From: Catonia carolina
Taxonomy: Eukaryota > Arthropoda > Insecta > Hemiptera > Achilidae
NCBI GenBank assembly: GCA_035578175.1
Contig: JAQMRL010000006.1
Location: 34,507,893-34,571,892 of the forward strand
Length of the DNA stretch: 64,000 nucleotides
Direction: 5' to 3'
A program made the translations under genes and the position numbers. Positions within the stretch are counted from its first letter, which is position 1, and each line of letters opens with the position of its first letter. Positions 21,601 to 32,796 of this stretch are shown piece after piece. The notes beneath the pieces were generated by a model. It was not told the origin of the DNA. It saw only the letters and a program-made list of their open reading frames with translations, and did no database searches.

Positions 21601-21989
21601 AAACAGTGTCCATATTCATAAGTCAACTTGATCATTAAAAATCATTAAAAATTTTAATCATTATAATTAACAAAAAACTAGATAAAAAGTAATTATATGA
21701 CGGAATAATTTGAACATTATTTGATTTTTTAAACATACATTTGAATAAGTTTAAGTGTGACTAAATTAAAAACAAATCCAACAGAATTTGTAAACATGAT
21801 AAATACTCAAAGGTATTGGTACGCTAAGTACCTTATTTTTAAGCGTTTTAGGGCGTAGCAGTAGGAATTGATTATATAGCAGACACGTTCCTTAATACAA
21901 CTGTCCCAGGATAGTTTGCTACCTAATATTAATTCTAAAAATTTTGTAACTTACCTGTTACAAAAGATTTTGATATATTGTCATTAATG

Positions 21990-22640
21990 GAGATATCCTT
22001 ACTTTGGTTACTTATTTCCTTACGACCAGTGAAGCATTTGGCCACAGTTTTATCTGAGTTGAGAACAAGATTATTTATTGCATCCAGTCTATAACCTTAC
22101 TTCAAGCTTCTTTAGTTTTAAACCTTGTTCATAGTTTTCATCTTCGAAAGATATTATCGTATCATCAGCAAATAATATAACATTGAAGGAGCCAAGAAAT
22201 TCAGCGAGATCGTTAACAAAAATTAAAAATAGCAAGGGTCTTAAAATTCTAACTCGTTGAACTCCCCTTTTAACTTGTATAAAATTTTATGTGTATTTTG
22301 TTTTAACTTTGCAATGATTGGATGGCAATTCGACCCTCTGATGTCCCTCTAATACCATACACCTCAATTTTTTTATGGGCAAATCATACGGGACACGGTC
22401 AAAAGCTTTACAAAAACAAAAAATAAATAACAGGGGTTTGTTTTTGCTAATGATTAATTTCAGTAAGCTTCTTCAGTATCGGGAAATTACAGTCTCTGTT
22501 GACCTACACTTTCAGGACTCGTGTTGGACATTTGCGAGTGTACTGAATTTACTTTAAAAAAATCGACTAATCTACTCTCTTATCAATTTATTATCTTTTG
22601 TAAAAATATTTTCGCCGTTTGGAAACATTTTCTCGATGTG
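21990..22640 (-). pseudogene. jockey/CR1-like reverse transcriptase relic
   Basis: Minus-strand frames give, in order, SFDRVPYDLPIKKLR (palm A region), a decayed RGVQRVRILRPLLFLIFVND (motif B region, normally GVPQGSVLGPLLF) and FNVILFADDTIISFEDE with the FADD metal-binding motif (about 22148-22185). Then comes NLVLNSDKTVAKCF. Motif order and wording place it near jockey/CR1-type non-LTR elements. Stops and frame changes throughout; no ends seen. Confidence 0.75.
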
Positions 22641-22754
22641 GGTATCCTTTGAATTATCGATTTAAATTTACTCGCCCAAGTGACGAATAAAATGCATGCT
22701 TTGATTGTCAGAGGCAACTGCCTTTAATAAAATAATAGTACTGTAAGGGGTTGC

Positions 22755-23116
22755 ACATAACAGGCAGGTGGAGTGTTAAATTATTTGCACTCGATTTGCT
22801 TGTTTCAGGACTAAAAAAAATTTAGTTTTTTTTTATCACATGGTAAGCCAAACATATGACTGAAGTATTTAAGAACAGAAGAGGTACAAGTGTAAAAGAT
22901 ACTTGTCAGAGTTATATCTCCTCTGAGCGCAATGAATTTCATTATGCAGCCAGACCCTGTGGTGAATAACGTGAGGTGTGTCATTTGCAGGGTGGAAAAT
23001 AGGTGCTTTTTAGACGGCCTGGCATATTGATAAGCTTTTCAACTCGGCGAGGAAGGCAATTGTAAACCACCCCACTCCTTGTTTTACTTAGCTAAACCTG
23101 TAGAAGTTCAAACCAG
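22755..23116 (+). mobile_element. SINE-A copy, tail lost
   Basis: Intact 5' end (CATAACAGGCAGGTGGAG) through the core to GTTCAAACCAG, then cut exactly where the satellite-like DNA begins. Confidence 0.8.
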
Positions 23117-23168
23117 GACTGTAAAGTTGGCCCCCATACAAAAATTTCAAAAATTAACTTGTAAAATT

Positions 23169-24000
23169 GATCGGTCTACGTTTCTACCGGATTATTCCGG
23201 AAAATGTTTTGTTTGTTCCGTCCAAATAAGTGAAAAAACGCCGGGAGGGGCTAACTTCACACTGGCCTCCTCCCGCTCAACTTTTTAAATTTTTTTTTGG
23301 ACTTCAGGGACAGACCTTCGTTTGTTTCGGATGGTCTCGCAAAATATTTTTTTAGTTCCTTTCAAGTAAGCGAGAAATCGAGAAGAACTGGGTGGTGCTA
23401 ATGTCACTCTAATCCCCCTCGACTCAATATTTTAAAGTTTTTTTACATAGATTGACAGCCCTTCGTTTGTACCGGATCATTTCGCGAAAATTTCGTTTTT
23501 CCCGTTCAAATATGCTAGAAAATCAAAGAAAAATTTGGAGTGGCAAGTATAAGCCCATGCATTCAATACTTTTTGGTTTTTACTTTAAATGATAGCTCTC
23601 ATTTGTTCTGGATTGTTCTGTAAATTGTTTTGTTTGGTCTGCCGAAATTAGCGAAAAAAATCGTGAAAAACTTAGGAATGGTGGCGATACTCTAAGAAAT
23701 TCAATTTAAACTTTATCGTTATCCCTATCGAGAGTCGTTTTGCTGTTTTGGAACGTTCCATAAATATTACGATTTTTAAGCTCATACTCGCGAGAAAATC
23801 GAGGTGAACTGGATGGTACAAACTTCACTTTAGGTCACCCACTCATTAATATTTAAACTTTTTTGTCTAAATCGATGGCCCTTGTTTTTTCCGGGCATTT
23901 AAAAAAAATGTCGTTTGTTCAGATGTTGTAAGAGAAAAAGGGAAAAAACTGAATGGGTGTACTTTATTCTACCCTTAACATTTTTTTTCTGAAATCTGTA
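23169..24000. repeat. Degenerate ~142-bp satellite array, six units
   Basis: Units start near 23169, 23309, 23454, 23591, 23730 and 23874, spaced 137-145 bp. Each carries a diverged version of the same order: (C)CTTCGTTTGTT, CCGGAT, TTCAAATAAGCGAGAAAATC, GGTGGTGCTAACTTCACT, CTC-ACTCAATATTTTAAA and a T-rich end. The region just before unit 1 (23117-23168) may be part of a seventh. Divergence is high, so the array is old and apparently no longer homogenised. Confidence 0.75.
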
Positions 24001-24499
24001 ATCTCTGTCCAGAATTTTATAATGAAAGAAAATCGGTCCAGAATAAATATTAAAATATGCCTACTTTGTTCAGGTCTGTCTAGTAAAGTTTGCAATTTCC
24101 CGAATTTCTTAGTTTAATTTTTTATCGCATTGTTTTTAAGCAAAAAACAAGGTTAATAATAATCTACTCCTAGTCCATTTTTAATTTTTTATATTTTAGA
24201 AAAAGATTTTCTCTTTAATGTTTTATTTACTGTACTGTAAAACTGCTAAACCTAGTAATTGGGGCGACATATTACATGATACGAAATAGCATTATGGAAG
24301 TGTACTTGAACCATTTTGCAGTGGGAGTGGGCAAACAGCAAAATGCGCATTCTTTTTACACATCGTAAGCGTAATAAGGAAATATTTTATTGACAATTGT
24401 CAGGTGGTGTAATGTTAAAAAAAGCGTGAAATAACATGTTAAAAATTCTTAAACAAATTTTTGTTTTGTTTTATCCCTAATGCGTGTAGGTTGCAATTT
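24001..24499. other. A+T-rich, nothing recognised
   Basis: No supported ORF or repeat beyond a faint continuation of the satellite near 24000-24060. Confidence 0.4.
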
Positions 24500-24815
24500 G
24501 TTCGATTGAGAACAATAAGCAACCCCATGACCCAATGATATGTATGACGTTTAAATGAGCTGTAGTCTCGTACATACCCAGGCCGACCATTCCTGAGAGA
24601 GTATGGTTAATTGACCCCCAACCATCAAAGTACATTGGTAACCACTGTCTAGTATTCAAATTCGTATAAAAGAACCAATTATACTATATACTAGGATTTA
24701 AACTAGGAACCTCCATCTCCGAAAATCAGCTGTCAGAAAAGCTGTCGAAAAGTCAGCTAAACAGCTGACTTGCGGCGACGACTTTTCTTCTAGACTAGAC
24801 CAACCCGTTGGTTAC
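24500..24815 (-). mobile_element. SINE-B, fullest copy
   Basis: tRNA-derived SINE on the minus strand. From its head: AACGGGTTGGTCTAGTCTAG (A-box region); a long AGCTGA-rich insertion with three inverted CAGCTG-type units (24728-24772); GGTTCCTAGTTTAAATCCTA (B-box region); then a body with GTCAATTAACCATACTCTCT. The extra CAGCTG units between the two boxes are not usual and may be a local duplication. Confidence 0.75.
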
Positions 24816-25348
24816 TAAACGAACGACGTAAACAAATTACTAAAGGATTTGTTCATGGATTCGTTGATAGTGGGTTTATGCCTAATTTGAAAAAAGAAAC
24901 CAAAGCGGTGTGCGATGGACTCATGTATGGAAGGTGACAGCACGGCGGAGAACAACTCTTCAAAATTGCGTATAATATACGTTGTGTATACAATGCGTTT
25001 AGAAAGATATCCTGCCAGCCATAACAATAATTTAATCCTGACACTACTATGCGCAGCACCGGTTTCCTTCCAGGATAGTTTGTCAACCCAAAAAATCGTC
25101 TATCGGAAAAGAGAGTTTTTTAATTCTATCAAAAAATATATAATTATTTTTAATTTAATTGTATTACTTATATCAAATAATTTGCCGAATAATATTTATT
25201 TGAATGTTTAGTAAATTAGATTGTGAGTTTTGAAAGAATTTTAATTCGATGATTAATAAAAATTTGTTTTTATTATTCTTTTAAACTTTTTTTCTTAACA
25301 CAATACAATATCTATTTATAACTTGTTTTGTCTATTTTCTTAACCGGT
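24816..25348. other. Unclassified
   Basis: Open stretches on both strands at 24815-25211 are mutually exclusive and show no family resemblance. Confidence 0.35.
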
Positions 25349-25752
25349 GGACGCGAAATTGATAGCAGATGTGAAACTGCCGTCCTTGTAAGAATATACA
25401 TAATATACGTATATTTTTACATAGGGGCGTAGCGAGAGCACTCTGGTGAGAAACTCTCCAAGGTACGGTGTATAAAATAGTTTCAAAACACCGCCATTTC
25501 GCATCCGGTACCAAAATTTATTTATTTTTTTGTGTCTCTCTGAGTAACAATAAAATTCTCAAAAAATAAATATAGTTGCCCCAAACTATGTACTTTAGTT
25601 TAAAAAAATTACGTCCGAAAACCAAGTCACAATAAATTTTTATTAAGTTTTTATTAAGGATTACAATTTGGCGTCCGTATACGGACGCCAAATTGCACTC
25701 GGACTCCAGATTGTTAGGAAATTGTCAATGTATGGACGCGAAAATGATAGTA

Positions 25753-25797
<45 letters not shown>
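25349..25797. mobile_element. Small element(s) ending in GGACGCGAAATTG, with palindrome
   Basis: GGACGCGAAATTGATAG at 25349-25365 and GGACGCGAAAATGATAG at 25734-25750 are direct repeats. The second is followed by a 41-bp AT run (25756-25796). Between them lies a perfect 32-bp palindrome (25664-25695, half-site CAATTTGGCGTCCGTA). Two adjoining MITE-like units, or one unit with a palindromic centre, would fit. Confidence 0.45.
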
Positions 25798-25798
<1 letters not shown>

Positions 25799-26354
25799 GA
25801 GGCGGCGAGAAAAACTCATGTTTACTCCCTCACGATGTGGGAAGTAGTGTTGGACTCAATTAAGGCGTCCTCGTCCAGCCCCGAAGAGGCCGCAACTCCC
25901 TACCAACCAAAAACCCGCCGCTTGGCCAATTGATCCGATATCATCAAACAACCCTCCACCTCCCTCGGAATTGTTTATATAATACTACAAGGGAAATGTC
26001 GGGTTAAAAAAATTTACATACTCTCAGCGGGGCGTGGAAAGGAACTGTAGCCTAATTCCCCTCTCGCTGCCACCGACCAACACTCACTCTCTCACTTTCA
26101 TTCATCTCTTTCATCACCAGCTCAGAAAATTAGTGTGCCTACCTTACCTTACCTTTTGAGACCCGGTCAGGATTGATTCACTGTGGGAGAAGGCGACCCT
26201 GCTGATCTTCATATGTCTCCTCCCTCTGCAGTCTCCCGACCATATTCTCCGCAAACTGAGCGAATAACTTCCAGCTTTCTTTATCCCGCAACATCTCAGG
26301 GTTCGAGTTATGGACTTCAAAAATTCTTAAAATATCTTGGATGGATTCAATATT
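25798..26354. other. GC-moderate stretch, possible LINE remnant
   Basis: Less A+T-rich than its flanks. A minus-strand 60-codon frame at 26178-26360 (MLRDKESWKLFAQFAENM, then REETYEDQQGRLLP) is protein-like but not recognised. ACCTTACCTTACCTT repeats at about 26141-26155. Confidence 0.3.
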
Positions 26355-26387
26355 AAACATCAGTGTAGGGTACCTACACTGATGTTT
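26355..26387. repeat. Perfect 15-bp-stem hairpin
   Basis: AAACATCAGTGTAGG, a GTA loop, then CCTACACTGATGTTT. It sits at the edge of the unidentified stretch and could mark a small inverted-repeat end. Confidence 0.7.
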
Positions 26388-26434
26388 GATAATTTTTTTA
26401 TTTATTTTTTATTTTGCTTATTATTGTACTTTTT

Positions 26435-26600
26435 CCGTTCAGTTTTGTTATGGTCGCTCCAACAACTTTAGTTTTTAGCGACTCTTTTACATAACAAAGG
26501 ATTACAGTTAGTGTTAAGTAGATTTAAAATAATTAAACAATATTGTATTACAATTTTTACATTATGTAAAATAATGTTATTAATGTAAAATGTTTATATA
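26435..26600 (-). repeat. Repeat H, copy 2
   Basis: Inverse of 17487-17660, sharing TAAACAATATTGTATTACAA and GTTAGTGTTAAGTAGATTTA-like text. Confidence 0.6.
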
Positions 26601-26859
26601 ATTACATAATGGCTTTTAGAATTAAATTCTCTACAATTTTCATTGGAAAAAATTATTTGTTAATTTGTCATTTAACAAAGTTATTGGGCATCAAAGGTAG
26701 AAGACTTTTTTTCTACTAAGATTTTTTGCATATTTCATCCTTTTTCTCCAAAACTGCTAACACTACAGCTTTCAGACTGATTTTATTCGAATTTTAGGTG
26801 ATTTTTCATATAATTTACCAGATTTGTCGCAAAAAGTAGCCCCCGAAAAAATCAGTATC

Positions 26860-27009
26860 ACTGTATTTCACCAGGGAAACTGAAATCGGGACGAAATGTT
26901 TCGCTAGCTGTAACTCGCTAATGAAGCGTTTGCGGTTTATTATTTTAGCTTATTTAAGCTCTACTATCTTGTGTTAAATTATTTTAACATAATTTAGAAT
27001 CACCCTGTA
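26860..27009 (-). repeat. Repeat G terminus, copy 2
   Basis: Ends AATTTAGAATCACCCTGTATA, the inverse of 13984. It carries GAAATGTTTCG and GAAGCGTTTGCGG in the same order as copy 1. Immediately to its right, TATTCATATAGGAGAGAGAA resembles the end of repeat E. Confidence 0.5.
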
Positions 27010-27033
27010 TATTCATATAGGAGAGAGAAAGTA

Positions 27034-28584
27034 ACAAAGTTAAACGAATAAACGCAGAAAAAACAGGCTTTAATTTGCTGTAGTGTTATAAATTTTCCGT
27101 TTGGTCGTTTTTGAAAAAGAGTTTTTCAAATACAACTGGCTTCTTTTGTGGCGGCCTGTTAGTTACAATTCATCACTTGTACCAAGTTGTATTAGAAATT
27201 GAAATATTCTTTTCTGATCTAAGGCTAATTAAATCGGTGCTTTTATTCTTTAATAGAATAGATATGTAACTTTTCGTAAAATTTATAAGAGATTTTTAAT
27301 CGTAGAAACAACTACCGTAATTACGAATGGAGTACTAACTAATAATTATCAAGATGTGTTAGTTTCAGTGTATAGTCAAGTTAACTTAATTTTGATCAGT
27401 TTAAAGTTATAGTAAGTTACAAATGAATATTCATAAATAAGACATTTTAATTGTAACTAATTGTACCTCCATAGAATGCTATAAGGACAAAGAAACCTAA
27501 CGGCTAAAAAGGGTGAATATTACTCTTGTAGAAACTGAATTGACTTAAATTGCCGCTAAGACGTTGTTTTGAACAATTATTTCAATATCCAAAAGAAAAA
27601 GATCGAGAGAGTTTTAAATTATAAGGAAGAAAAGAGATAGAAAATAAGGTAAAATGGCGTCAGATAAAGAGCGTTAAAGATAGAGAGAGCATCTTAGTTT
27701 CTAAAGATTGAACTCAAGTAGCTATTATCTTTAATGTAGGTTTTAACTTTTATAAGTAAGTGCAATTTGCTACAGGCTTATACAGTTAATTGAAGAGAGA
27801 GCCTAAACTCATTTGTATACCATCTCGACTATTTAAAGAAACTGTTCTCTCTCTGCTCTACCCTACTCCTCCTTCAAAAAACACTTTTCCGACGCACAAT
27901 GTTACTTTTTCTTATAACCAAGTTAACATAGTTGTAATAAAATTAGTAAAAGTATAACACAACTTCTGACTGAAAACCTCATATTACTTTATTCAAAGCA
28001 TTTTAAAGTAATACTTTAAGGTAACTGTAAAAGAGTTCTATAGGGTTACTTAGATTGTTGATAAAATTAATCCTTTTAGTAAATATTCAGTAGCCCACAT
28101 TTTATAATTCGAAATTTCTTTTCAAATTAAATTTTTAATGATTCTAGAGCACAAACGATCATTATGTTTAATTTTACGTAAGGGTGTAATCATAAAAAAG
28201 GCTTTCAATATTACAGCAAAGATTAAAATCTTAAAGTGTCGGCCACGCATCATTCAAGGAAGACCACATACAAAGATTCACAGTAAAGTTCTGTGTTGCC
28301 AGAGTTATGTTTACTTTACTATACTATGTGACATATCATTGTGAACTTGAAGGTCCCTGGGGTTAGCCGCAGTATTGCTGGATCGAATTTTCCCTTGATA
28401 TTTTGATTTTCCATCCATTATATATTTTTTATACTTACATTTGTTATTATAAATTTTTCTTCACTGTCTTTTGCCCTGATCGATTTAATTTTATAAAAAG
28501 TTCAAAGGTAAATAAACCTTCAATCACTTGAAACTTTTTTTTGACACATTTTATTGAATTCTTATAACAATCCTTTATTTAGTC
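27034..28584. other. A+T-rich, nothing recognised
   Basis: No supported ORF, repeat or signal in about 1.5 kb. Confidence 0.45.
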
Positions 28585-29010
28585 GACAACGTCCTGATGG
28601 TTCTTGGGCGACTACCAATAAAGAGAAAGCAGAAATTCTTGCTTAGCACTTACATAACACATTCCAACCGCAGAACCAACAACACGAAGATCTCCCGAAC
28701 ATCAAAAATTTACTTAACGCTCCTCTGCAACTTAGCCTTCTCCCAAAACCAGTTTCCCCCGGGGAATTCTTCCGAGCAATTCACGACCTGCCATTGGGAA
28801 AAGCCCCCGGATACGATCTTATTACTTCAATACTTTTGCGCCATCTTTCTAGAAAATCCATCATACTCTTGACTCACATCTACAATTCCATACTTTGAGT
28901 CGCGCACTTCCCCCATTCAGTGGAAGTACTCTATCATAATTCTCATCTGAAAACCAGACAAGCCGCCTCACCGACAAACTTCCTACAGGCCAATTAGCTC
29001 ATTCTTGAAA
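28585..29010 (+). pseudogene. jockey-like RT, N-terminal part
   Basis: Plus-strand frames give SPGEFFRAIHDLPLGKAPGY, then DLITSILLRHLSRKS and LLTHIYNSIL, as at the start of the RT domain of jockey-type elements (K-APG-D-I). Further on, HFPHSVEV leads to a decayed KP.K segment. Stops and frameshifts are present. The C-terminal part at 32160-32553 is of the same type and strand and may be from the same insertion, split by later SINE-A and foldback insertions. Confidence 0.7.
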
Positions 29011-29239
29011 CTGTTGCTTTTTTTATAAACGATGTAATTAAATAATTAAATCAATATATCAATAAGTAATTCAATCAATTTCCTCCACCTCGTACATTGG
29101 GAATTGTAGTAAATGCATTACAGCTTTTTGAAAGAATTTATATGGAATAAAGTTTCATCATTATTATTATTATTTAAAGAGGTATTTAAATGCATTTACT
29201 CGTCCACCCTACAAGTGACATTGTCACTTCAACATAGAG

Positions 29240-29325
29240 ACCAGCTGTGACGTGAAATTCATTACTTTTAGAGGAAATAAATAGATTAGTGTCATTTTCA
29301 CCTCTACTAATTTTATCCTTAAATT
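29240..29325 (-). mobile_element. Decayed SINE-A fragment
   Basis: Minus-strand core only: GTGAAATTCATTACTTTTAG, then AGAGGAAATA and TTAGTGTCATTTTCACCTCT. A short ATT triplet run (29161-29175) lies just upstream. Confidence 0.5.
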
Positions 29326-30024
29326 ATTATTAGTTTTTATAGTCTAAATTTAAATGTGAAGTTCGCTACCGTTAGGACCAAAACTAGATGGTTCCTTTTT
29401 GAATTAATAGTTTCACTATGAGAAAGAAATATTTCACGTTTATAAATTAGGAACAAACTTCTTTAAGATCGTATATAACACTTTATACACGATCAACAAA
29501 AACCAGACTAAGTAAATATAATATGAAAAACAAAGTTTTCTAACTTTGATTACATCGTTTAATTTAACGTGCTGCTTAACTTTTATGAACGATGTATGCT
29601 TAGGCTGTACCTTTAACTTAACATTAAAAACACCGGGAGTTCGGATAATGATCTGAATGCTTCCACTTAACGATTACTATGTAACAAGTTAAACTTTAAC
29701 TTTTTAAGTTATTGTTTGCATTTGAATTTAAAATTGTTTTATAATCGTTTTATTTTTATTGCAGTGAAAATTTCACTTCCATTAAAGTGTCTCCGGCTTT
29801 CTTTAATATTATATTTGTATGATAAGTACAAACTTCATTGGAAGTAATTAAACAAAAGGTTTTTTCAGTAATAAACATTTCTAAAACACAATTACCAACA
29901 TTTTAGTCTAAAAACAAAAATTTCTTTAATTGGTGGTATTATGTAATTTTAATGTAGGTATATAAAAGTTACAATTCAAAATTTATGTCTGGCAAATATT
30001 CTTCCAGCCAGGCAAGACTCTTTC
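29326..30024. other. A+T-rich, nothing recognised
   Basis: No supported feature. Confidence 0.4.
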
Positions 30025-30419
30025 CATGACAGTCAGGTGGAGTGTCAAAGTATTTACGCTCAATCTGTTCGTTACAGGGCTAAAATAAATAGTTCTGTCT
30101 CTTATCACATGGTCAGCCAATTAAGTGACTGAATCATTTAAGAATAGAAGAGGTTGAGGTGTAAAAGACACTAATCAGTGTTATCTCCTCTGAAAGTAAT
30201 GAATTTCATTATACAGCCAGACCCTTTGGTGAATGAAGTGAAGGTATCATTTGCAGAGTGGAAAATATGTGCTTTTCAGAGGACCCGGCATGCTGATAAG
30301 CGTACTTTTCCACTCAGTAAGAAAGACAAATGTAAACCACCTCACTCCTCGTTTTACTTAGTAAAACCTTTACAGGTTCAAACCATCGTTTTGGGTGATG
30401 ACCTAAACAACAACAACAA
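30025..30419 (+). mobile_element. SINE-A full-length copy
   Basis: 5' end CATGACAGTCAGGTGGAG through the core to TGATGACCTAAACAACAACA. GGCAAGA(C/T)T occurs just upstream (30011-30019) and immediately after the tail (from 30419), a probable target duplication. The hairpin is eroded (CATCG/TTTTGGGTG). A 115-codon open frame across it and its flank is accidental. Confidence 0.8.
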
Positions 30420-30521
30420 GGCAAGATTATTACAACGTAGTAAATTTTTGATTGATTTTAATACTAAATCTGCTAAAAATTCTAAATTGTATTCAAACAA
30501 AGATATTCATATACCGGATCT

Positions 30522-31169
30522 GTAAAATATCTGAAACTGGTTACTTTTTAGTCAAATTGTTTAATGTAGCGAAGAATAAGCAATGAGATTCATTAGAGAT
30601 GCAAAAAATGTACTTTTTAAGTACCCGAAATTCACGTCCACCATCTTGGATCCACCATATTGAATCTAATGTCCCGATCTGGATATTTGACTACACCACG
30701 GCCGGCCCGTGGTGTAGTGGTCAGCGCAACTGGCTACTATGCCGGGGTCCCGGGTTCGATCCCAGTTAGGTCTGGCATTTTTCATGTAAATCACCGCATA
30801 TCACTCCCTTTGCACAAGCCCAAGACTTATGTAGGCATCATCACTCAAAAAAACCAAAAAAAAACAAAATGTTGTGTCATATGTTTTTTTACCGCAAATA
30901 ATTTAATGGCTAATATCAATAGAACGGTTAACGATATCGTTAATCGGGTTTCGCCATTGTTTTTATCTTGAAACTTTACATCGAAATCTTGTACTATAAG
31001 TTAACGTCATTTAAAAAAATTAGATTCAATATGGCAGAATCCAAGATGGCGGACGTGAATTTTGGGTACTTAAAAAGTACATTATTTGTATATCTACTGA
31101 TTCTCATTTCTTGTTTTTTGCTATAATAAGCTATTTGACTAAAAATTGACCGGTTTCAGACTTTTTACA
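30522..31169. mobile_element. Foldback element with ~150-bp arms
   Basis: Arms 30522-30670 and 31019-31169 are inverted copies at about 85-90% by eye. Shared blocks include TTTTTAGTCAAAT, ATGTACTTTTTAAGTACCC and AATTCACGTCC, CCATCTTGGAT and ATATTGAATCTAAT. The loop holds a tRNA-derived SINE (30700-30870). No ORF of its own. Target duplication not resolved. Confidence 0.8.
30700..30870 (+). mobile_element. SINE-C, tRNA-derived
   Basis: GGCCCGTGGTGTAGTGGTCA (A box) and CGGGTTCGATCCCAGT (B box) at proper spacing. The anticodon-arm region can pair (CTGGC with GCCGG) but the T arm does not. A body with GGCATCATCACTC and an A-rich tail (AAAAAAACC, then AAAAAAAAAC) ends near 30870. Not a functional tRNA gene. 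Confidence 0.7.
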
Positions 31170-32159
31170 CACCTGGTACATTACAAAATATTCCTGTGTG
31201 TGGTAGAAAATGATACATTTTTGTCTGATAACCATTTAAAACGATTTTGCAGGTAATCCTACGATTTTCGTTCTCTTTGAGACAGTAAATGGGTAAGGAT
31301 TGAAGAGAATTGGTGACGGCGATGAACATGAACAAATTTGTAAATTTTAAAGATGTCCGACTCTGCACGTCAGATGGAATTGATAAAAAAGAAGAAAAAG
31401 GTTAAATTCTACTAAGGTATTCCAGTGATATAGTATATCTTATCGATCCATAAAAACAGTTTATAAGTACAAACTGCATAAACTTTTTCTAGCAGAATTT
31501 AATTACCAATAAAGTTTCATTCATGCATACAGAATGAAACGTAAATAACGGAATCCCAAATGATTAAATTAATTTAGTCGTTGTATAATTTCAAATTAAC
31601 GGCAATTAATGTAATTTGTAAATATTATGACGATGATAATGTGTTGATAGAAATTCACCTAATTGCTTTAACTAATTACTGTTAACTTTGTCTGCCATAT
31701 TTAATATTGACTATCGATATTTCTCGTGTAGCTCGATATTCTCTAGTGCAATTAAATAAACTTTGACAACGTTTATTAAGTACGTAGTATAAATAATTAC
31801 AGTGCAGTTACGTTAAATGTTATGTTTCGTTACAAGACAGATGATAATTGAATTAAATTTCGTTCAAGCGACAATTATTTAGTGTAATTTAATTATAATG
31901 AAGAAATTATTTTTCTTGAAATTTTAATTTTCTTGAAATAATTTTGTGTATGACAACGAATATTCTATAACTTGTGCAAACAGGACTGGCACAGGTCAAT
32001 ATTACATAATATAGTTCCAAATAAAATGTACACGAGTTTTAAGACAACACGGAATCCGTGTCTTCTTTTTGTTAACACAAGAAACATTTCCTCAGACACT
32101 ATAACACCGATCTCTTTAAAATTTTTACCGTAGTATTAATAGAACTTTATACATAAAAT
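31170..32159. other. A+T-rich, nothing recognised
   Basis: No supported feature in about 1 kb. Confidence 0.45.
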
Positions 32160-32553
32160 GAATTTTTTGTGATTAAAGATCTGGATATTATTGGCTGGAA
32201 ATCCTCTCTCCTTCTAAACTTAAAGGTTATCTTGTATAAGGCACTAATCCGACCAATTTGGCTATACGGTGGCTCCATTTTTGGTTCCTGTCTCACGTCT
32301 ACATTAAATATTTTTCAGAGGCACCAATCAGATCTCTTTGAACAAAGCCCCATTTTGTGTAACTAATCATACTTTGCACACAGACTTGAAAATCCCTACA
32401 GTTTTTGATATAATTAAAAGCACATACAACACTTTTCACTCGAAAGAAATTGCTCACAAAAACCCGAAAGTTCGTTCGATCTCAACAAATACCCGTCCTG
32501 TTGTCAGGCGCCTGAAAAGAATTTGGACTCATGATCTACTAAAACCACCATAA
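32160..32553 (+). pseudogene. jockey-like RT C-terminus
   Basis: Plus-strand frames give GWKSSLLLNLKVILYKALIR, then PIWLYGGSIFGS and NIFQRHQSDL. Further on (32338-32553), NKAPFCVTNHTLHTDLKIPT leads to VRRLKRIWTHDLLKPP and a stop. RP-W-YG, the IQR-Q block and N-LH-DL-IPTV are typical jockey-type C-terminal features. One frameshift lies near 32340. It probably belongs with 28585-29010. Confidence 0.75.
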
Positions 32554-32796
32554 GATAAATTAAAGACCTCATCCGTAAACACTCTCACGTATATCATTCA
32601 TCCGCTAATCATTGTTATTCACATCTCATTACTTCGTCATAATCATGCGGTATTTATCATACCACGATCAAAATATAAATTGTAATATTTCACGTCATCC
32701 AGTTTTGAATTCACGCCGAAATTGGTCATTGGGCTGGCTTCACTTTTTGTCATACACAAGTCACTATCATAAATAATTTACCTCATTCACTATAAT

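Noticed and set aside
23169..24000. CRISPR-like or regularly spaced array
   Set aside because: Units are contiguous and diverged with no unique spacers; eukaryotic context. It is a degenerate tandem satellite.
24815..25211. Overlapping ORFs on both strands (70-98 codons)
   Set aside because: No family resemblance, no splice or promoter support; chance open frames.
25756..25796. (AT)n tract as an origin or telomere signal
   Set aside because: Simple microsatellite; similar tracts occur at 9488 and 18850 without any associated signal.
30704..30776. tRNA gene (also 47086-47160 and 11226-11290)
   Set aside because: A and B boxes are present but acceptor or T arms do not pair and SINE bodies follow; these are SINE heads.
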